Assembly: GCA_963712055.1 (NCBI GenBank)
Contig: CAVQGN010000007.1
Location: 124,001 to 188,000, forward strand
DNA: 64,000 bases
From: JAHBVL01 sp963712055
GTDB lineage: Bacteria > Chloroflexota > Chloroflexia > Thermomicrobiales > UBA6265
Direction of reading: 5' to 3'
Shown: positions 43,534 to 52,056 of the stretch, piece after piece
Numbering within the stretch: the first letter of the stretch is position 1
Layout: each line of letters starts with the position of its first letter
Made by a program: the position numbers and the translations under genes
Notes under the pieces: generated by a model
What the model saw: only the letters and a program-made list of their open reading frames with translations
Databases searched by the model: none
What the model was told of the DNA's origin: nothing

Positions 43534-44298
43534 CTAGATCATGAGGTCGCCGCCGTTGATGTCGAGCGAGGCGCCGGTGATATAGGCGGCGCGGTCGGAG
43601 GCGAGAAACGCAACGAGCTCGGCGACTTCTGACGGCAACCCGAGGCGCTGGATAGGGAAACTGTTGGCGTAGGCGTCGGAGCGCTTCTGGTCGATGGTGA
43701 CACGGACCATTTCGGTATCGAAGAGACCAGGGCAAATTGCATTTACGGTGATCCCGTATGAAGCGGATTCCTTGGCCAGATGGCGAGTGAAACCGAGCAC
43801 GCCGGCTTTGGCGGCGGTGTAGTGCGCGCCGCCGACAGTGCTGACGCTGCGACCAGCAGATGAAGAGATATTGATGATTCGGCCCCAGCCATCGGTTTGC
43901 ATCCCGGCCAGTACCGCCTGGGAGCAGAGAAAGGTTCCTTTGAGATTGACGTTGATGACCCAGTCCCATTCCGCGACCGGGATATCGATGACGCGAGTGG
44001 GGCGGAGTACACCGGCGTTGTTGACGAGGATGTGCGGTCCCCCGAGGCGGGCGTTGATCGTCGAGACCATCTCCCGGACGGCTACCGGGTCGGTCACATC
44101 TGCCGGGATGGCCATGGTTTCGACGGCGTAGGTCTCCGCCAGTTCGGCGGCTGCGCGAGCGGCGTGGTCTAGATCGATGTCATTGATGGCGACTGCGGCA
44201 CCACGTTGCGCGAGTATTTCCGCAATGGCGCGACCCATTCCCTGGCCGCTGCCGGTGACGAGCGCGACCTTGCCGGTGAGATCCTCGATCGGGGTCAT
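43534..44298 (-). CDS. SDR-family NAD(P)-dependent oxidoreductase
   Basis: A 254-residue classical short-chain dehydrogenase. TGSGQGMG at 15-22 binds the cofactor, NNAG is at 93-96, and the catalytic set is S145-S147 region, Y160 and K164 (YTAAK). The C-terminal GASLDINGGDLMI matches the FabG-like group. An aspartate after strand 2 (NDIDL, about 39-43) favours NAD. Its ATG overlaps the kbl stop by 4 bases, so it is translationally coupled to threonine degradation. A possible role is reduction or oxidation of an aminoacetone-type or hydroxy-acid by-product, but this is only context. Confidence 0.9.
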   Translation of the reverse strand: MTPIEDLTGKVALVTGSGQGMGRAIAEILAQRGAAVAINDIDLDHAARAAAELAETYAVETMAIPADVTDPVAVREMVSTINARLGGPHILVNNAGVLRPTRVIDIPVAEWDWVINVNLKGTFLCSQAVLAGMQTDGWGRIINISSSAGRSVSTVGGAHYTAAKAGVLGFTRHLAKESASYGITVNAICPGLFDTEMVRVTIDQKRSDAYANSFPIQRLGLPSEVAELVAFLASDRAAYITGASLDINGGDLMI

Positions 44299-45500
44299 GC
44301 TGCGCTGCCGGTGGCGATCACGCCGAGTTCAGCGCCAGTTTCGGCGAAGGCGTCGATCAGACTGTCGATTTGGTCGCGTGTGTGGGCAGCCGAGATCTGG
44401 ACCCTGACCCGAGCCTGACCCTTCGGCACGACCGGGTAGGAGAAGCCGACGACGAAGAAACCACGATCGTTCATCATTCGCGCCATTTCGACTGTTTTCT
44501 TTTCATCGCCAAGAACGATCGGCACGATCGGATGGATGCTGTCGAGAATGGTGAACCCACGCGCCTGGATCTGCTCGCGGAAATGGGCGGTGTTGGCCAT
44601 CAGGTGTTGGCGAAGCTCGGGCCGGTTTTCGACGATGTCGAGCGCGGTCATGGTGGCGGCGGCGATCGGTGGTGGCAGCGCGTTCGAAAAGAGATAGGGG
44701 CGGGAACGCTGACGGAGGATCTGGATGATTTCGCGGCGACCGCTGGTGAAGCCACCGGCAGCGCCGCCAAGCGCTTTGCCGAGCGTGCTGGTGATGATGT
44801 CGACTCGATCGGCAACGCCAAAATGCTCGGGCGTGCCGCGACCGTTTTCGCCCATGAAGCCAGTCGCGTGTGAATCGTCCACGACGACGATCGCATCGTA
44901 CTTATCGGCGAGATCGCAGAGTTGATCGAGTGGTGCGAGGTCTCCGTGCATGCTGAAGGCACCGTCGGTGACGATGAGACGGAAGCGATTCTCTTTCGAT
45001 TCCTCGAGTTTCGCTTCGAGATCGCCCATATCGACATGTTGGTAGACCTTGCGTTGGGCTTTGGCGAGGCGGACACCGTCGATGATGCTGGCATGGTTGA
45101 GCGCATCGCTGATGATGACATCTTCCGGTCCGAGGATCGTTTCGAAGAGACCGCCGTTGGCGTCGAAGCAGGAGTTATAGAGGATGGTGTCCTCGGTGCC
45201 GAGGAAGGTGGAGATCCGTTCTTCGAGCGCTTTGTGGAGATCCTGGGTGCCGCAGATGAAGCGGACCGAGGCCATGCCGAAACCGCGGGTGTTGAGTCCA
45301 TCGATGGCGGACGTGATGAGTGTTTCGTCGTCGGCTAGACCAAGATAGTTGTTGGCGCAGAAGTTGATCATCTCGCCCCGGTCGGTGACGATATGGCTTC
45401 CCTGGGCACTTGCGATGACCGTTTCGTTCTTGTACATCCCGGCATCGCGGATTGATTCGAGTTCCTGTTGGAGGTGATAGATCAGGGAGGTGGCGGTCAT
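44295..45500 (-). CDS. kbl: Glycine C-acetyltransferase (2-amino-3-ketobutyrate CoA ligase)
   Basis: A 401-residue alpha-oxoamine synthase. It cleaves 2-amino-3-ketobutyrate with CoA to glycine and acetyl-CoA, the second step of threonine catabolism. The PLP lysine is K242 in STLGKALGG. NYLGLADDE (about 51-59), SDALNHASIIDG (about 131-142) and VVDDSHATGFMG (about 207-218) are typical. Length matches E. coli Kbl (about 398). The start has AAAGGA 6 bases upstream. The gene follows tdh after a 257-base repeat array and overlaps the SDR gene. Paralogous AONS enzymes (BioF) are the alternative, but the tdh neighbour settles it. Confidence 0.93.
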   Translation of the reverse strand: MTATSLIYHLQQELESIRDAGMYKNETVIASAQGSHIVTDRGEMINFCANNYLGLADDETLITSAIDGLNTRGFGMASVRFICGTQDLHKALEERISTFLGTEDTILYNSCFDANGGLFETILGPEDVIISDALNHASIIDGVRLAKAQRKVYQHVDMGDLEAKLEESKENRFRLIVTDGAFSMHGDLAPLDQLCDLADKYDAIVVVDDSHATGFMGENGRGTPEHFGVADRVDIITSTLGKALGGAAGGFTSGRREIIQILRQRSRPYLFSNALPPPIAAATMTALDIVENRPELRQHLMANTAHFREQIQARGFTILDSIHPIVPIVLGDEKKTVEMARMMNDRGFFVVGFSYPVVPKGQARVRVQISAAHTRDQIDSLIDAFAETGAELGVIATGSAA

Positions 45501-45571
45501 GTCGGGTCCTTTCTGGTGGGCTGTTCTGGCTGCTGCGGCAGGAGATTCTTCACTGCGTTCAGAATGACACC

Positions 45572-45781
45572 GAAAATTCTGGCCAGTTTCAATTCAGAAT
45601 GACAACGAAGACTCCGGTTAGTTCCAGTTCAGCATGACAACGAAAACTCTGGTCAGTTTCTAATCAGCATGACAACGAAAACTCTGGTCAGTTTCAATTC
45701 AGAATGGCAACGAAAGCTCTGGTCAGTTTCAATTCAGTATGACGACGAAAACTCCGGTCAGTTCCAATTCAAGATCACTTT
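45572..45781 (+). repeat. Six tandem 35-base repeats overlapping the 3' end of tdh
   Basis: Units start at 45572, 45607, 45642, 45677, 45712 and 45747 and share CTCTGGTCAGTTTCAATTCA. The last unit covers the tdh stop (45758-45760) and its final codons, so the array looks like tandem copies of the tdh 3' end. The array is preceded (45526-45571) by the dispersed CTGCGGCAGGAGATTCTTCA element. Confidence 0.9.
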
Positions 45782-46783
45782 CCCAGCATTGCCGCTCCTT
45801 GCGATAGCAAAGGCGTCTTCATAATCGGCGACATCGAAGCGATGGGTGATGACCGGGGAGATGTCGAGACCGGACTGGAGCATGACGGTCATCATGTACC
45901 AGGTTTCGTACATCTCACGTCCGTAGATCCCCTTGATCGTGAGCATATTGAATACGAGGATGTTCCAGTCGATCGCGATCTCCTCGGACGGGATACCGAG
46001 CATGGCGATCCGTCCACCGTGGGCCATGTTGAGGAGCAACTCATGGAAGGCGTCTGGATTGCCCGACATCTCGAGGGCAACATCGAAGCCTTCCTGCATC
46101 CCGAGTTCCTGCTGGATATCCGCGATGCTGGTGCTGCGGACATCGACTGCACGAGAGACGCCCATTTTGCGGGCGAGGTCGAGCCGGTAGTCGTTGACAT
46201 CGGTGATGACGACGTGACGAGCTCCGGCGTGGCGGACGACGGCGGCGGCCATGAGTCCGATTGGACCAGCGCCGGTGATGAGGACGTCTTCGCCGAGCAC
46301 CGGAAACGCGAGTGCCGTATGTACGGCATTGCCGTAAGGATCAAAGATGGCAGCAATATCGAGGTCGATATCGTCGTGGTGACGCCAGATGTTGGTCATG
46401 GGGAGAGAGATGTAGTCAGCGAAGGCGCCCGGACGATTGACGCCGACGCCCTGGGTGTGGGCGCAGAGATGACGACGGCCGGCCATGCAATGGCGGCAAC
46501 GACCGCAAACGAGATGCCCTTCGCCGCTGACGATATCTCCGGGGGAGAAGTCGCTCACGTTGGTGCCGATCTCGACAATGCGGCCAACGAATTCGTGGCC
46601 GACGGTCATGGGAACGGGGATGGTTTTTTGGGCCCAGGCGTCCCACGCATAGATATGGAGATCAGTGCCACAGATACCAGTGCGGAGAACCTGGATGAGG
46701 ACATCGTTGATGCCGAAGTCGGGAGTGGGGACCTCTTCGAGCCAGAGACCGGGTTTGGGGTCGCGTTTGACGAGCGCGCGCAT
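45758..46783 (-). CDS. tdh: L-threonine 3-dehydrogenase, zinc-dependent
   Basis: A 341-residue medium-chain dehydrogenase, the same length as E. coli Tdh. It oxidises threonine to 2-amino-3-ketobutyrate with NAD. TGICGTDLHIY (36-46) gives catalytic-zinc C38 and H43, GHEFVG (62-67) the glutamate, CGRCRHC...C (93-107) the structural zinc, and GAGPIGLMAA the NAD fold. I start at 46783 (MRALVKRDPK) because the family begins there, although the frame stays open 37 codons further. The last codons coincide with the tandem repeat unit. It heads the tdh-kbl-SDR cluster. Confidence 0.92.
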   Translation of the reverse strand: MRALVKRDPKPGLWLEEVPTPDFGINDVLIQVLRTGICGTDLHIYAWDAWAQKTIPVPMTVGHEFVGRIVEIGTNVSDFSPGDIVSGEGHLVCGRCRHCMAGRRHLCAHTQGVGVNRPGAFADYISLPMTNIWRHHDDIDLDIAAIFDPYGNAVHTALAFPVLGEDVLITGAGPIGLMAAAVVRHAGARHVVITDVNDYRLDLARKMGVSRAVDVRSTSIADIQQELGMQEGFDVALEMSGNPDAFHELLLNMAHGGRIAMLGIPSEEIAIDWNILVFNMLTIKGIYGREMYETWYMMTVMLQSGLDISPVITHRFDVADYEDAFAIARSGNAGKVILNWN

Positions 46784-46963
46784 GGAGCGATTCTCACGGG
46801 TGCGGGACGGCACACGGCGGCCATCCGGTTCTGTCGGCATGGTACCCGGGTTTTTGGGTTGGCGGAAGAGGATGCGTGTCCTGTGATCGGCCACAGGTTG
46901 AAACAGGCGGCCAAGACATCGGGTCGGAGTGATGGAATGTCCGGCTGAAGCAGAGACATGTCT

Positions 46964-47080
46964 TCAGGACACGACCTCGGCGCCGAATCTTCCGACGATA
47001 CCTGCGATTCCGTCGGCTTCTTCCCTGGTTGTCACGAGGGGTGGAGCGATGCCGATACGGTCGTATCCCGGTCGGATCAA
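46964..47080 (-). pseudogene. 3' remnant of a class III aminotransferase gene
   Basis: The minus strand reads RPGYDRIGIAPPLVTTREEA and continues DGIAGIVGRFGAEVVS to a TGA at 46964-46966. The intact aminotransferase at 49113-50369 ends with RPGHDWIGVAPPLVTTREEV and DEIIAIVERSTAEVSQS, about 70 percent identical over 36 residues, with a nearly identical 35-base core. The frame is cut by TGA at 47081-47083, within the end of the VOC gene. A clear duplicate fragment. Confidence 0.8.
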
Positions 47081-47499
47081 TCAGCCTGGTGGTAGACGTG
47101 TCCGGCTGGGCGTTCCTGGATGGTCCAGCGGTTGCCGTCGGGGTCGCTGAGGAAGATATAGGCGTTCCAGGCATCGCCGCGACCTTCTACGAGTCCGGTC
47201 TCCGAATAGTGCTGGATGGTTGAAACGGCGACCTTTCTGTCCAGTAGTTGATCGCGGGCGGCATCGAGGTCGTCGACGACGAGCATATAGCCCTCGATCG
47301 ATCCAGGGGGCATGTCGGTCATACCGTCTCCCAATACTATCGAACAACCGGAACCGCGCGGGGTGAGCTGTACGAAGCGGATGCCTTCGAACGGCTGCAC
47401 ATCTTCATCGAGCGTGAAGCCAAGCTGATCGCGGTAGAAGGCGATGGCGCGGTCGGTGTCGGTAACGGGGACAGGCACAACTTCGAGCTTCCAATCCAT
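47077..47499 (-). CDS. VOC-family (glyoxalase/bleomycin-resistance fold) protein
   Basis: A 140-residue protein with two beta-alpha-beta-beta-beta modules. VPVPVTDTDRAIAFYRDQLG (about 8-27) and the closing FLSDPDGNRWTIQE (about 116-129) are family hallmarks, with the last-strand glutamate as a likely metal ligand. VOC proteins act as glyoxalases, dioxygenases or drug-binding proteins; the role here is unknown. Its stop coincides with the edge of the aminotransferase remnant, so that rearrangement may have trimmed or replaced its original 3' flank. Confidence 0.88.
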   Translation of the reverse strand: MDWKLEVVPVPVTDTDRAIAFYRDQLGFTLDEDVQPFEGIRFVQLTPRGSGCSIVLGDGMTDMPPGSIEGYMLVVDDLDAARDQLLDRKVAVSTIQHYSETGLVEGRGDAWNAYIFLSDPDGNRWTIQERPAGHVYHQAD

Positions 47500-47712
47500 G
47501 GCGATTCCTCCGTTTCAGATAGGCCCTGACTCTTGCACGTGACAGTTCGACGGATGTGAGATTACTGACTGACTACCATGATAAGTCGATGATGGAATTC
47601 TGGATGGCAGGGCTATGCAGCAACACCAGACCAGGCGGTGAGGCCTGGCCTGATGTTGGCATGCTAATTCCGGGCTAGCGTCATGTCGACAAAAGTCGGG
47701 TTCACGAACTTC

Positions 47713-48186
47713 TCAATTGCTGGCCAGGAAGGTGTCCAGCTTCTCGGATTGCTGCGCCCAGCCTGCCTTGACGCCTGATGCCCAGCTGGCTTCTGGAATG
47801 CCTGACTGGATGGCGTGTATGCGGGTCTTGCCGTCTTCATCGAAGAACTCGATGTCGACATACGTTTCTGCCATGATTGGATTTTCGGACCCGGCCGGGT
47901 TTTCGACGATGGCCGAATGTGCGAGGCGTTTGTCTGGCGTAACGATATCGTAGACGCCATAGCACCAGTGCTCCTCGCTGCCATCGAGTGCCACCATGCA
48001 GTAGCGGAATTTACCTCCGACCTGGAGATCGATGGTCCAGTCGCGGGTGCCGTACTGGTGGGGACCCCACCACTGCACCAGTTTATCGGGGTTGGTAAAG
48101 GCGTCCCAGACTTCGGAAACCGGGGCGTCGAATACGCGTTCGATCGTGATGGTGGTGCCTTCAGTGGTGTTCGATTGCTGGTTCAT
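47713..48186 (-). CDS. SRPBCC/AHSA1-family protein
   Basis: A 157-residue START-like protein. ITIERVFDAPVSEVWDAFTN (about 12-31) and LVQWWGPHQYGTRDW (about 35-49) are typical of the AHSA1 group, and a C-terminal helix ends in QSEKLDTFLAS. I start at 48186 with CGGAG 10 bases upstream; an ATG 21-24 bases earlier overlaps the ArsR stop. Cotranscription with an ArsR regulator is a common arrangement for this family. It likely binds a hydrophobic ligand; function unproven. Confidence 0.88.
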   Translation of the reverse strand: MNQQSNTTEGTTITIERVFDAPVSEVWDAFTNPDKLVQWWGPHQYGTRDWTIDLQVGGKFRYCMVALDGSEEHWCYGVYDIVTPDKRLAHSAIVENPAGSENPIMAETYVDIEFFDEDGKTRIHAIQSGIPEASWASGVKAGWAQQSEKLDTFLASN

Positions 48187-48193
48187 GTCGTGG

Positions 48194-48559
48194 TTACTCC
48201 GTTTCATCATGAGGATCACTATCTGATGTGTCGTTCGTCTGTCTTGTACTGGAGAGGAAACTGTCGAGCCGGTCGAAGCTTTCTTCCCAGTGGCGTCGAT
48301 AATCGTCGAGCCAGTCGTAGGCGAGCTTGAGATGCTCGGTTTCGAGTTTCCTGGGTCGATACTGTGCCTCCTTACCATGAGTGACCAGACCAGCTCGTTC
48401 AAGGACTCTGAGATGTCTGGAAACCGCTGGCTGGCTGATGTTGAACGGTTCGGCGAGTTCATTGACCGTCGCTTGTCCCTGGGCGAGGCGCGTGAGGATG
48501 GCACGCCTTGTGGGGTCTGCGAGAGCCGCGAAAATCAAGTCGAGTTGGTCGTCATCCAT
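48194..48559 (-). CDS. ArsR-family transcriptional regulator
   Basis: A 121-residue winged-helix repressor. The family opening ALADPTRRAILTRLA (about 12-26) precedes the helix-turn-helix VNELAEPFNISQPAVSRHLR (32-51) and ERAGLV wing. There is no CxCxxC metal site, so it is the type paired with AHSA1 proteins rather than an arsenic sensor. It is coupled to the AHSA1 gene (8 bases or overlapping). A perfect 12-base palindrome 18-29 bases before its ATG is a plausible autoregulatory operator. Confidence 0.92.
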   Translation of the reverse strand: MDDDQLDLIFAALADPTRRAILTRLAQGQATVNELAEPFNISQPAVSRHLRVLERAGLVTHGKEAQYRPRKLETEHLKLAYDWLDDYRRHWEESFDRLDSFLSSTRQTNDTSDSDPHDETE

Positions 48560-48576
48560 TTTTTAAATACCCTAGT

Positions 48577-48588
48577 GGTTATATAACC
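48577..48588. promoter_or_regulatory. Palindromic operator candidate for the ArsR regulator
   Basis: GGTTATATAACC is a perfect 12-base inverted repeat, embedded in an AT-rich stretch unlike the surrounding GC-rich sequence, 18 bases upstream of the regulator's start. ArsR dimers bind such sites across their own promoters. Confidence 0.6.
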
Positions 48589-48671
48589 TAGTACGAATAT
48601 ATAACAGCTTCGTTATGCTGTCAACTGGTCGTAACCAGGAGCGGATTGGCGAGCGTGAGGAGCGACGAGGA

Positions 48672-49046
48672 TCAGTTGGTCAGATCGAGTCGGAGGGCTT
48701 CTGTGACGTTCAGCACTCCCGGCGGTGTGCCGTCGGTGGAAGGAAGCAACGTCATTGCTTCAGTGGCAGGAATGACGCGGGGATTCGTCAAGCTGACGAC
48801 TTTGCCGTCTTTGAGCTCGAGCTGGGCGGAGCCTGCTGCGAGAACGTTTTTCAGCCAGTCCGATTTGTCGGTATAGATGATGAAAATGACATAGCCGCCA
48901 TCGACCGGCAGCGCTTCGAGTGGTGTGCGATAGGACTTTCCGGATTTTCTGCCGGTGTGAACCAGGACGGTATACATCCGGCGTCGGATGGCGAGTTTAT
49001 TGAAGCCGCGCTTATTGATTGCGGCCATGAATCGGGGCATGGGCAT
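48672..49046 (-). CDS. DDN-like deazaflavin (F420)-dependent nitroreductase family (DUF385)
   Basis: A 124-residue split-barrel protein. LVHTGRKSGKSYRTPLEALPVDGGYVIF (about 28-55, quoted in part as HTGRKSGKSYRTPL) is the family signature and forms the flavin or F420 pocket. These proteins reduce quinones or nitro compounds with F420H2. An N-terminal fragment of a second copy lies at 43330-43485. The luciferase-like protein at 50554-51528 is another possible F420 user. F420 dependence is inferred from family only. Confidence 0.86.
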   Translation of the reverse strand: MPMPRFMAAINKRGFNKLAIRRRMYTVLVHTGRKSGKSYRTPLEALPVDGGYVIFIIYTDKSDWLKNVLAAGSAQLELKDGKVVSLTNPRVIPATEAMTLLPSTDGTPPGVLNVTEALRLDLTN

Positions 49047-49112
49047 GGAGAAAACTCCTTTCGGCTCAGTAGGTCTGCACAGAGCGCCACACCGATACTA
49101 GCAAGTCTTGAT

Positions 49113-50369
49113 CTAGCTCTGCGACACCTCAGCCGTCGAGCGCTCAACGATCGCAATGATTTCGTCGACTTCTTCCCTGGTTGTCACGAGGGGTGGGGCG
49201 ACGCCGATCCAGTCGTGGCCGGGGCGGGTGAGGAGGCCGTTCTTGCGGCAGGCGGCGTAGACCGCTTTGCCGATTGGTTCAGTGAAGGCGAGGGCGCGCA
49301 TCATACCGACGCCGCGGACTTCGGCGATGGCGGGTTGGCGGTCGCCGAGATCGCGAAGACCGTCGGCCAGGTAGTTGCCGACCGACTCGGCGTTGGCGAT
49401 GACGTCGTTGTCGAGGAGATAGCGAACGGCGGCCTCACCGACGGCGCAGGAAACGGGGTTGCCCCCGTAGGTGTGGCCGGAGAGGAACTGGATGCCGTCG
49501 GCGGGATCACCCCAGAAGGCTTGCGCGACCTTGTCGTTGATCAGGATAGCCGCCAGAGGAGCGTAACCGCCGCTGATTCCTTTGCCACAGGAGAGGATAT
49601 CGGGCCAGACGCCAAACATCTCGGCGGCGAAGAGATGACCGGTGCGACCGAAACCGGTGATGATCTCATCGAAAATCAGGAGGACGTTGTATTTGTCGCA
49701 GACCTCACGAAGCCGAGGGAAGTAGTCGGGATCGGGAACGCGCACGCCAGCTGAGAGCATGATCGGTTCGCAGATGACAGCAGCAATGCTATCCGGATTT
49801 TCGCCGACGATCGCTTCCTCGATGGCGTCAACGGATTTCGGTGAAACGTGGATGAAGCCTTCCGGATAGGGATCGTAGCGTGACTTCCATTCTGGTTGCG
49901 CGGACGCAGCGCCAGCGAATCCGGTGCTGCCGTGATATGACTGCCAGCGCGAGATGACCTTGTATTTCTTCGGACTGCCGGTCTGGGTGTGATATTGGCG
50001 GGCCATTTTGATGGCGAATTCGTTGGCTTCAGAACCGCCGGTGGCGAACTTGACCGTATTGAACTGCTCCGGGGTGATTTCGGAGAGGAGCTGGGCGAGT
50101 TTGATCGCGGGCGGATTCGTCGACATGGTTGGGGCGCTGAAGGAAAGGGTGCGCATCTGCTCGGCAGCGACATCGGCGAAATGGGCGACACCATGGCCGA
50201 GGTTGACGGTGAAGACGCCGGAGAGACCGTCGATGTACTCCTTGCCGGAGACATCCCAGACGCGCACGCCGGAACCCCGTTCGAGGATGAGGGGGTCGTG
50301 GCCGAACGACTTCATCTGGTTGAAATCGACCATGACTTTGGAGGTGTCGAGGGTTTTCTGGTCGGTCAT
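49113..50369 (-). CDS. Class III pyridoxal-phosphate aminotransferase
   Basis: A 418-residue class III aminotransferase (omega-amino acid/beta-alanine:pyruvate type). GGSEANEFAIKMAR (about 111-124), WQSYHGST (142-149), IFDEIITGFGRTG (232-244) and the PLP lysine K263 in SCGKGISGG are complete. It transfers an amino group from an omega-amine or omega-amino acid to a 2-oxo acid. A duplicate of its last 36 codons is at 46964-47080. It lies 66 bases from the DDN-like gene on the same strand. The exact amine donor is unknown. Confidence 0.92.
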   Translation of the reverse strand: MTDQKTLDTSKVMVDFNQMKSFGHDPLILERGSGVRVWDVSGKEYIDGLSGVFTVNLGHGVAHFADVAAEQMRTLSFSAPTMSTNPPAIKLAQLLSEITPEQFNTVKFATGGSEANEFAIKMARQYHTQTGSPKKYKVISRWQSYHGSTGFAGAASAQPEWKSRYDPYPEGFIHVSPKSVDAIEEAIVGENPDSIAAVICEPIMLSAGVRVPDPDYFPRLREVCDKYNVLLIFDEIITGFGRTGHLFAAEMFGVWPDILSCGKGISGGYAPLAAILINDKVAQAFWGDPADGIQFLSGHTYGGNPVSCAVGEAAVRYLLDNDVIANAESVGNYLADGLRDLGDRQPAIAEVRGVGMMRALAFTEPIGKAVYAACRKNGLLTRPGHDWIGVAPPLVTTREEVDEIIAIVERSTAEVSQS

Positions 50370-50553
50370 GTGAGGGTCCCCTTTTGGTGGTGAACGGTCG
50401 GCTGAAGCCGTTGCTGGGATTGTCGCATAGGGTTGATCGATCCGCCTTCACCCCAACCACTGTACTGGCATGAGTCCAGCCCTTGTTCGGCTCTCACCCT
50501 AACTCCCGTGCGGTCCTCTGACATGGATCTCTCCCAAATCCGGGAGAGGGCTC

Positions 50554-51528
50554 TTATTTGAAGAGGGGAAGGACCTTCTGGCCGAGGAGAGTGATGCCTT
50601 CGGCGGCGGTGGTGCCGTGGGGGGTGCCAAATTCGACGCGGGTGACGCCGGCCGAGAAGAGGTCTTCAGTTTGCCGGGTGATCTGGGCGGGGGTGCCGGA
50701 GAAGGCGAAGCGGTCGAGGATGGCGTCCGGTACGAGGGCGGCGGCTTCGTCGAGCGCTCCTTTGTCGACGAGCGTCGCGATCCGATTGAGTTCGAGGACG
50801 GAGCAATCGACCGAGGGGTCGAGCGGCGCAACGACAGGGAGATAGCGAGCGACTTCGCGCCGAGCGATCGCGCGGGCAGTGGCACCGTCCTCATCCACGA
50901 CCGTGACAGCGCCGAAGCAGATACCGACTGGCGTTTCGGACTTCGCGCTGAGATAGCGCTGGATATAGGGGACGAGATCGGGGTTGGCGGAACCGCCGAT
51001 CTTGACTTCGTCGGCGGCATCTGAGGCGAGGGCCAGCATCTGTGGTCCCCATGAGCCGATCAGCAGTGGAAGTTCCGGACGCAGGATCGGATAGAGGAGT
51101 TGCAGGTCTGCCGGGAGGCTGAAACGTTTGCCGCTGTAGCCGGTTGTGTCTCCTGCGAGCAGGCGCTGGATGATGGCGATGGCGTCCCGCATGTCGGCGA
51201 TCGGGGTGGTCGAATGCACACCAAGCGGTTCGAGCCAGGCGCCGCGCACAAGCCCGAGATACGCGCGACCGTTGGAGGCGTGATCGAGCATGGCGATCTG
51301 GCCGGCGATTTCGACGGGGTGGATGAGATACGGGTTGAGCCCAGCCGGGCCGATCCGGACGCGGGTGGTGGATCGTGCGATTTCGAGAAGCGGAACGATC
51401 GCGGGCTGGAATCCGAGGTCGGCATAGACGCTGATTCCATCGAAACCGAGATTTTCGGCCAGCTGGGCGAGCGCTCGATACTCGGACAGTGATTTGTTGC
51501 CTTGCAGGGCGATCGTGATCTGGTTCAT
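50554..51528 (-). CDS. LLM-class flavin/F420-dependent oxidoreductase
   Basis: A 324-residue luciferase-like TIM barrel. AENLGFDGISVYADLGFQPA (about 24-43), RVRIGPAGLNPYLIHPVEIA (about 56-75) and RAYLGLVRGAWLE (about 88-100) are typical of the F420-dependent branch (mer/LLM F420 type). I start at 51528 (MNQITIALQG); the open frame extends 24 codons more but without similarity. It converts a small carbonyl or alcohol with reduced flavin or F420. Divergent from the small TIGR04076-like gene, with about 60 bases between. Confidence 0.88.
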   Translation of the reverse strand: MNQITIALQGNKSLSEYRALAQLAENLGFDGISVYADLGFQPAIVPLLEIARSTTRVRIGPAGLNPYLIHPVEIAGQIAMLDHASNGRAYLGLVRGAWLEPLGVHSTTPIADMRDAIAIIQRLLAGDTTGYSGKRFSLPADLQLLYPILRPELPLLIGSWGPQMLALASDAADEVKIGGSANPDLVPYIQRYLSAKSETPVGICFGAVTVVDEDGATARAIARREVARYLPVVAPLDPSVDCSVLELNRIATLVDKGALDEAAALVPDAILDRFAFSGTPAQITRQTEDLFSAGVTRVEFGTPHGTTAAEGITLLGQKVLPLFK

Positions 51529-51587
51529 GCTCTGGATCTCTGTCCTCGGAACGGATCGATGTGGTTTCAACGTGGAGAAGATAGTCG

Positions 51588-51917
51588 ATGGAGAGTGCAA
51601 GCGGAGGCGAGTTTAACCTGGCCAATCTGAGGGTCACGGTCGATTCGATAGGTGGGCGGTCGGTGTGCGGATTGCAGGTGGGTGATTACTTCGAAGTGAA
51701 CGAGAGCAGTAGGGTGTCGATCCCGGCCGGGAAACACTTTTGCCTGTTTGCGATGGCGGCGATTTTTCCGTTGCTCCCGGCGAAAATGCGGGCGCTCGAT
51801 GCGAACGACTGGTTGGCGGTGGATAGTCTGGTTGCCTGCCCCGATCCTGAGGAACGGCTGGTGATGCGGATCGAGCGGATCGGAAATGAGCGCTTGCTGC
51901 GGGACGAACTGACCTAG
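51588..51917 (+). CDS. TIGR04076-like small protein
   Basis: A 109-residue protein. LRVTVDSIGGRSVCGLQVGD (about 14-33), the PAGKHFCLFAMAAIFPLLPA core and SLVACPDPEERLVMRIER (about 79-96) match the pattern of TIGR04076 proteins, which carry a Cys-rich start, a hydrophobic centre and a CPDP motif. No function is established for the family. GGAG lies 10 bases before the ATG. It is followed by xylA on the same strand after 139 bases. Confidence 0.65.
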   Translation: MESASGGEFNLANLRVTVDSIGGRSVCGLQVGDYFEVNESSRVSIPAGKHFCLFAMAAIFPLLPAKMRALDANDWLAVDSLVACPDPEERLVMRIERIGNERLLRDELT

Positions 51918-52056
51918 TTTTCGAACCGGCGGTAGATTCGTGAGCGGATAGTATCCAGCAGGCTGGCAATCTCCAGAGGTGACACCTGACCATAGGGGAT
52001 GGTGGAAGTATCATTTCGGTCAGTGAGCAATTTCAACGAGGAGAAAGGGCCGAACA

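Noticed and set aside
45572..45781. CRISPR array with 35-base repeats
   Set aside because: Contiguous units without spacers, one of which is the end of tdh.
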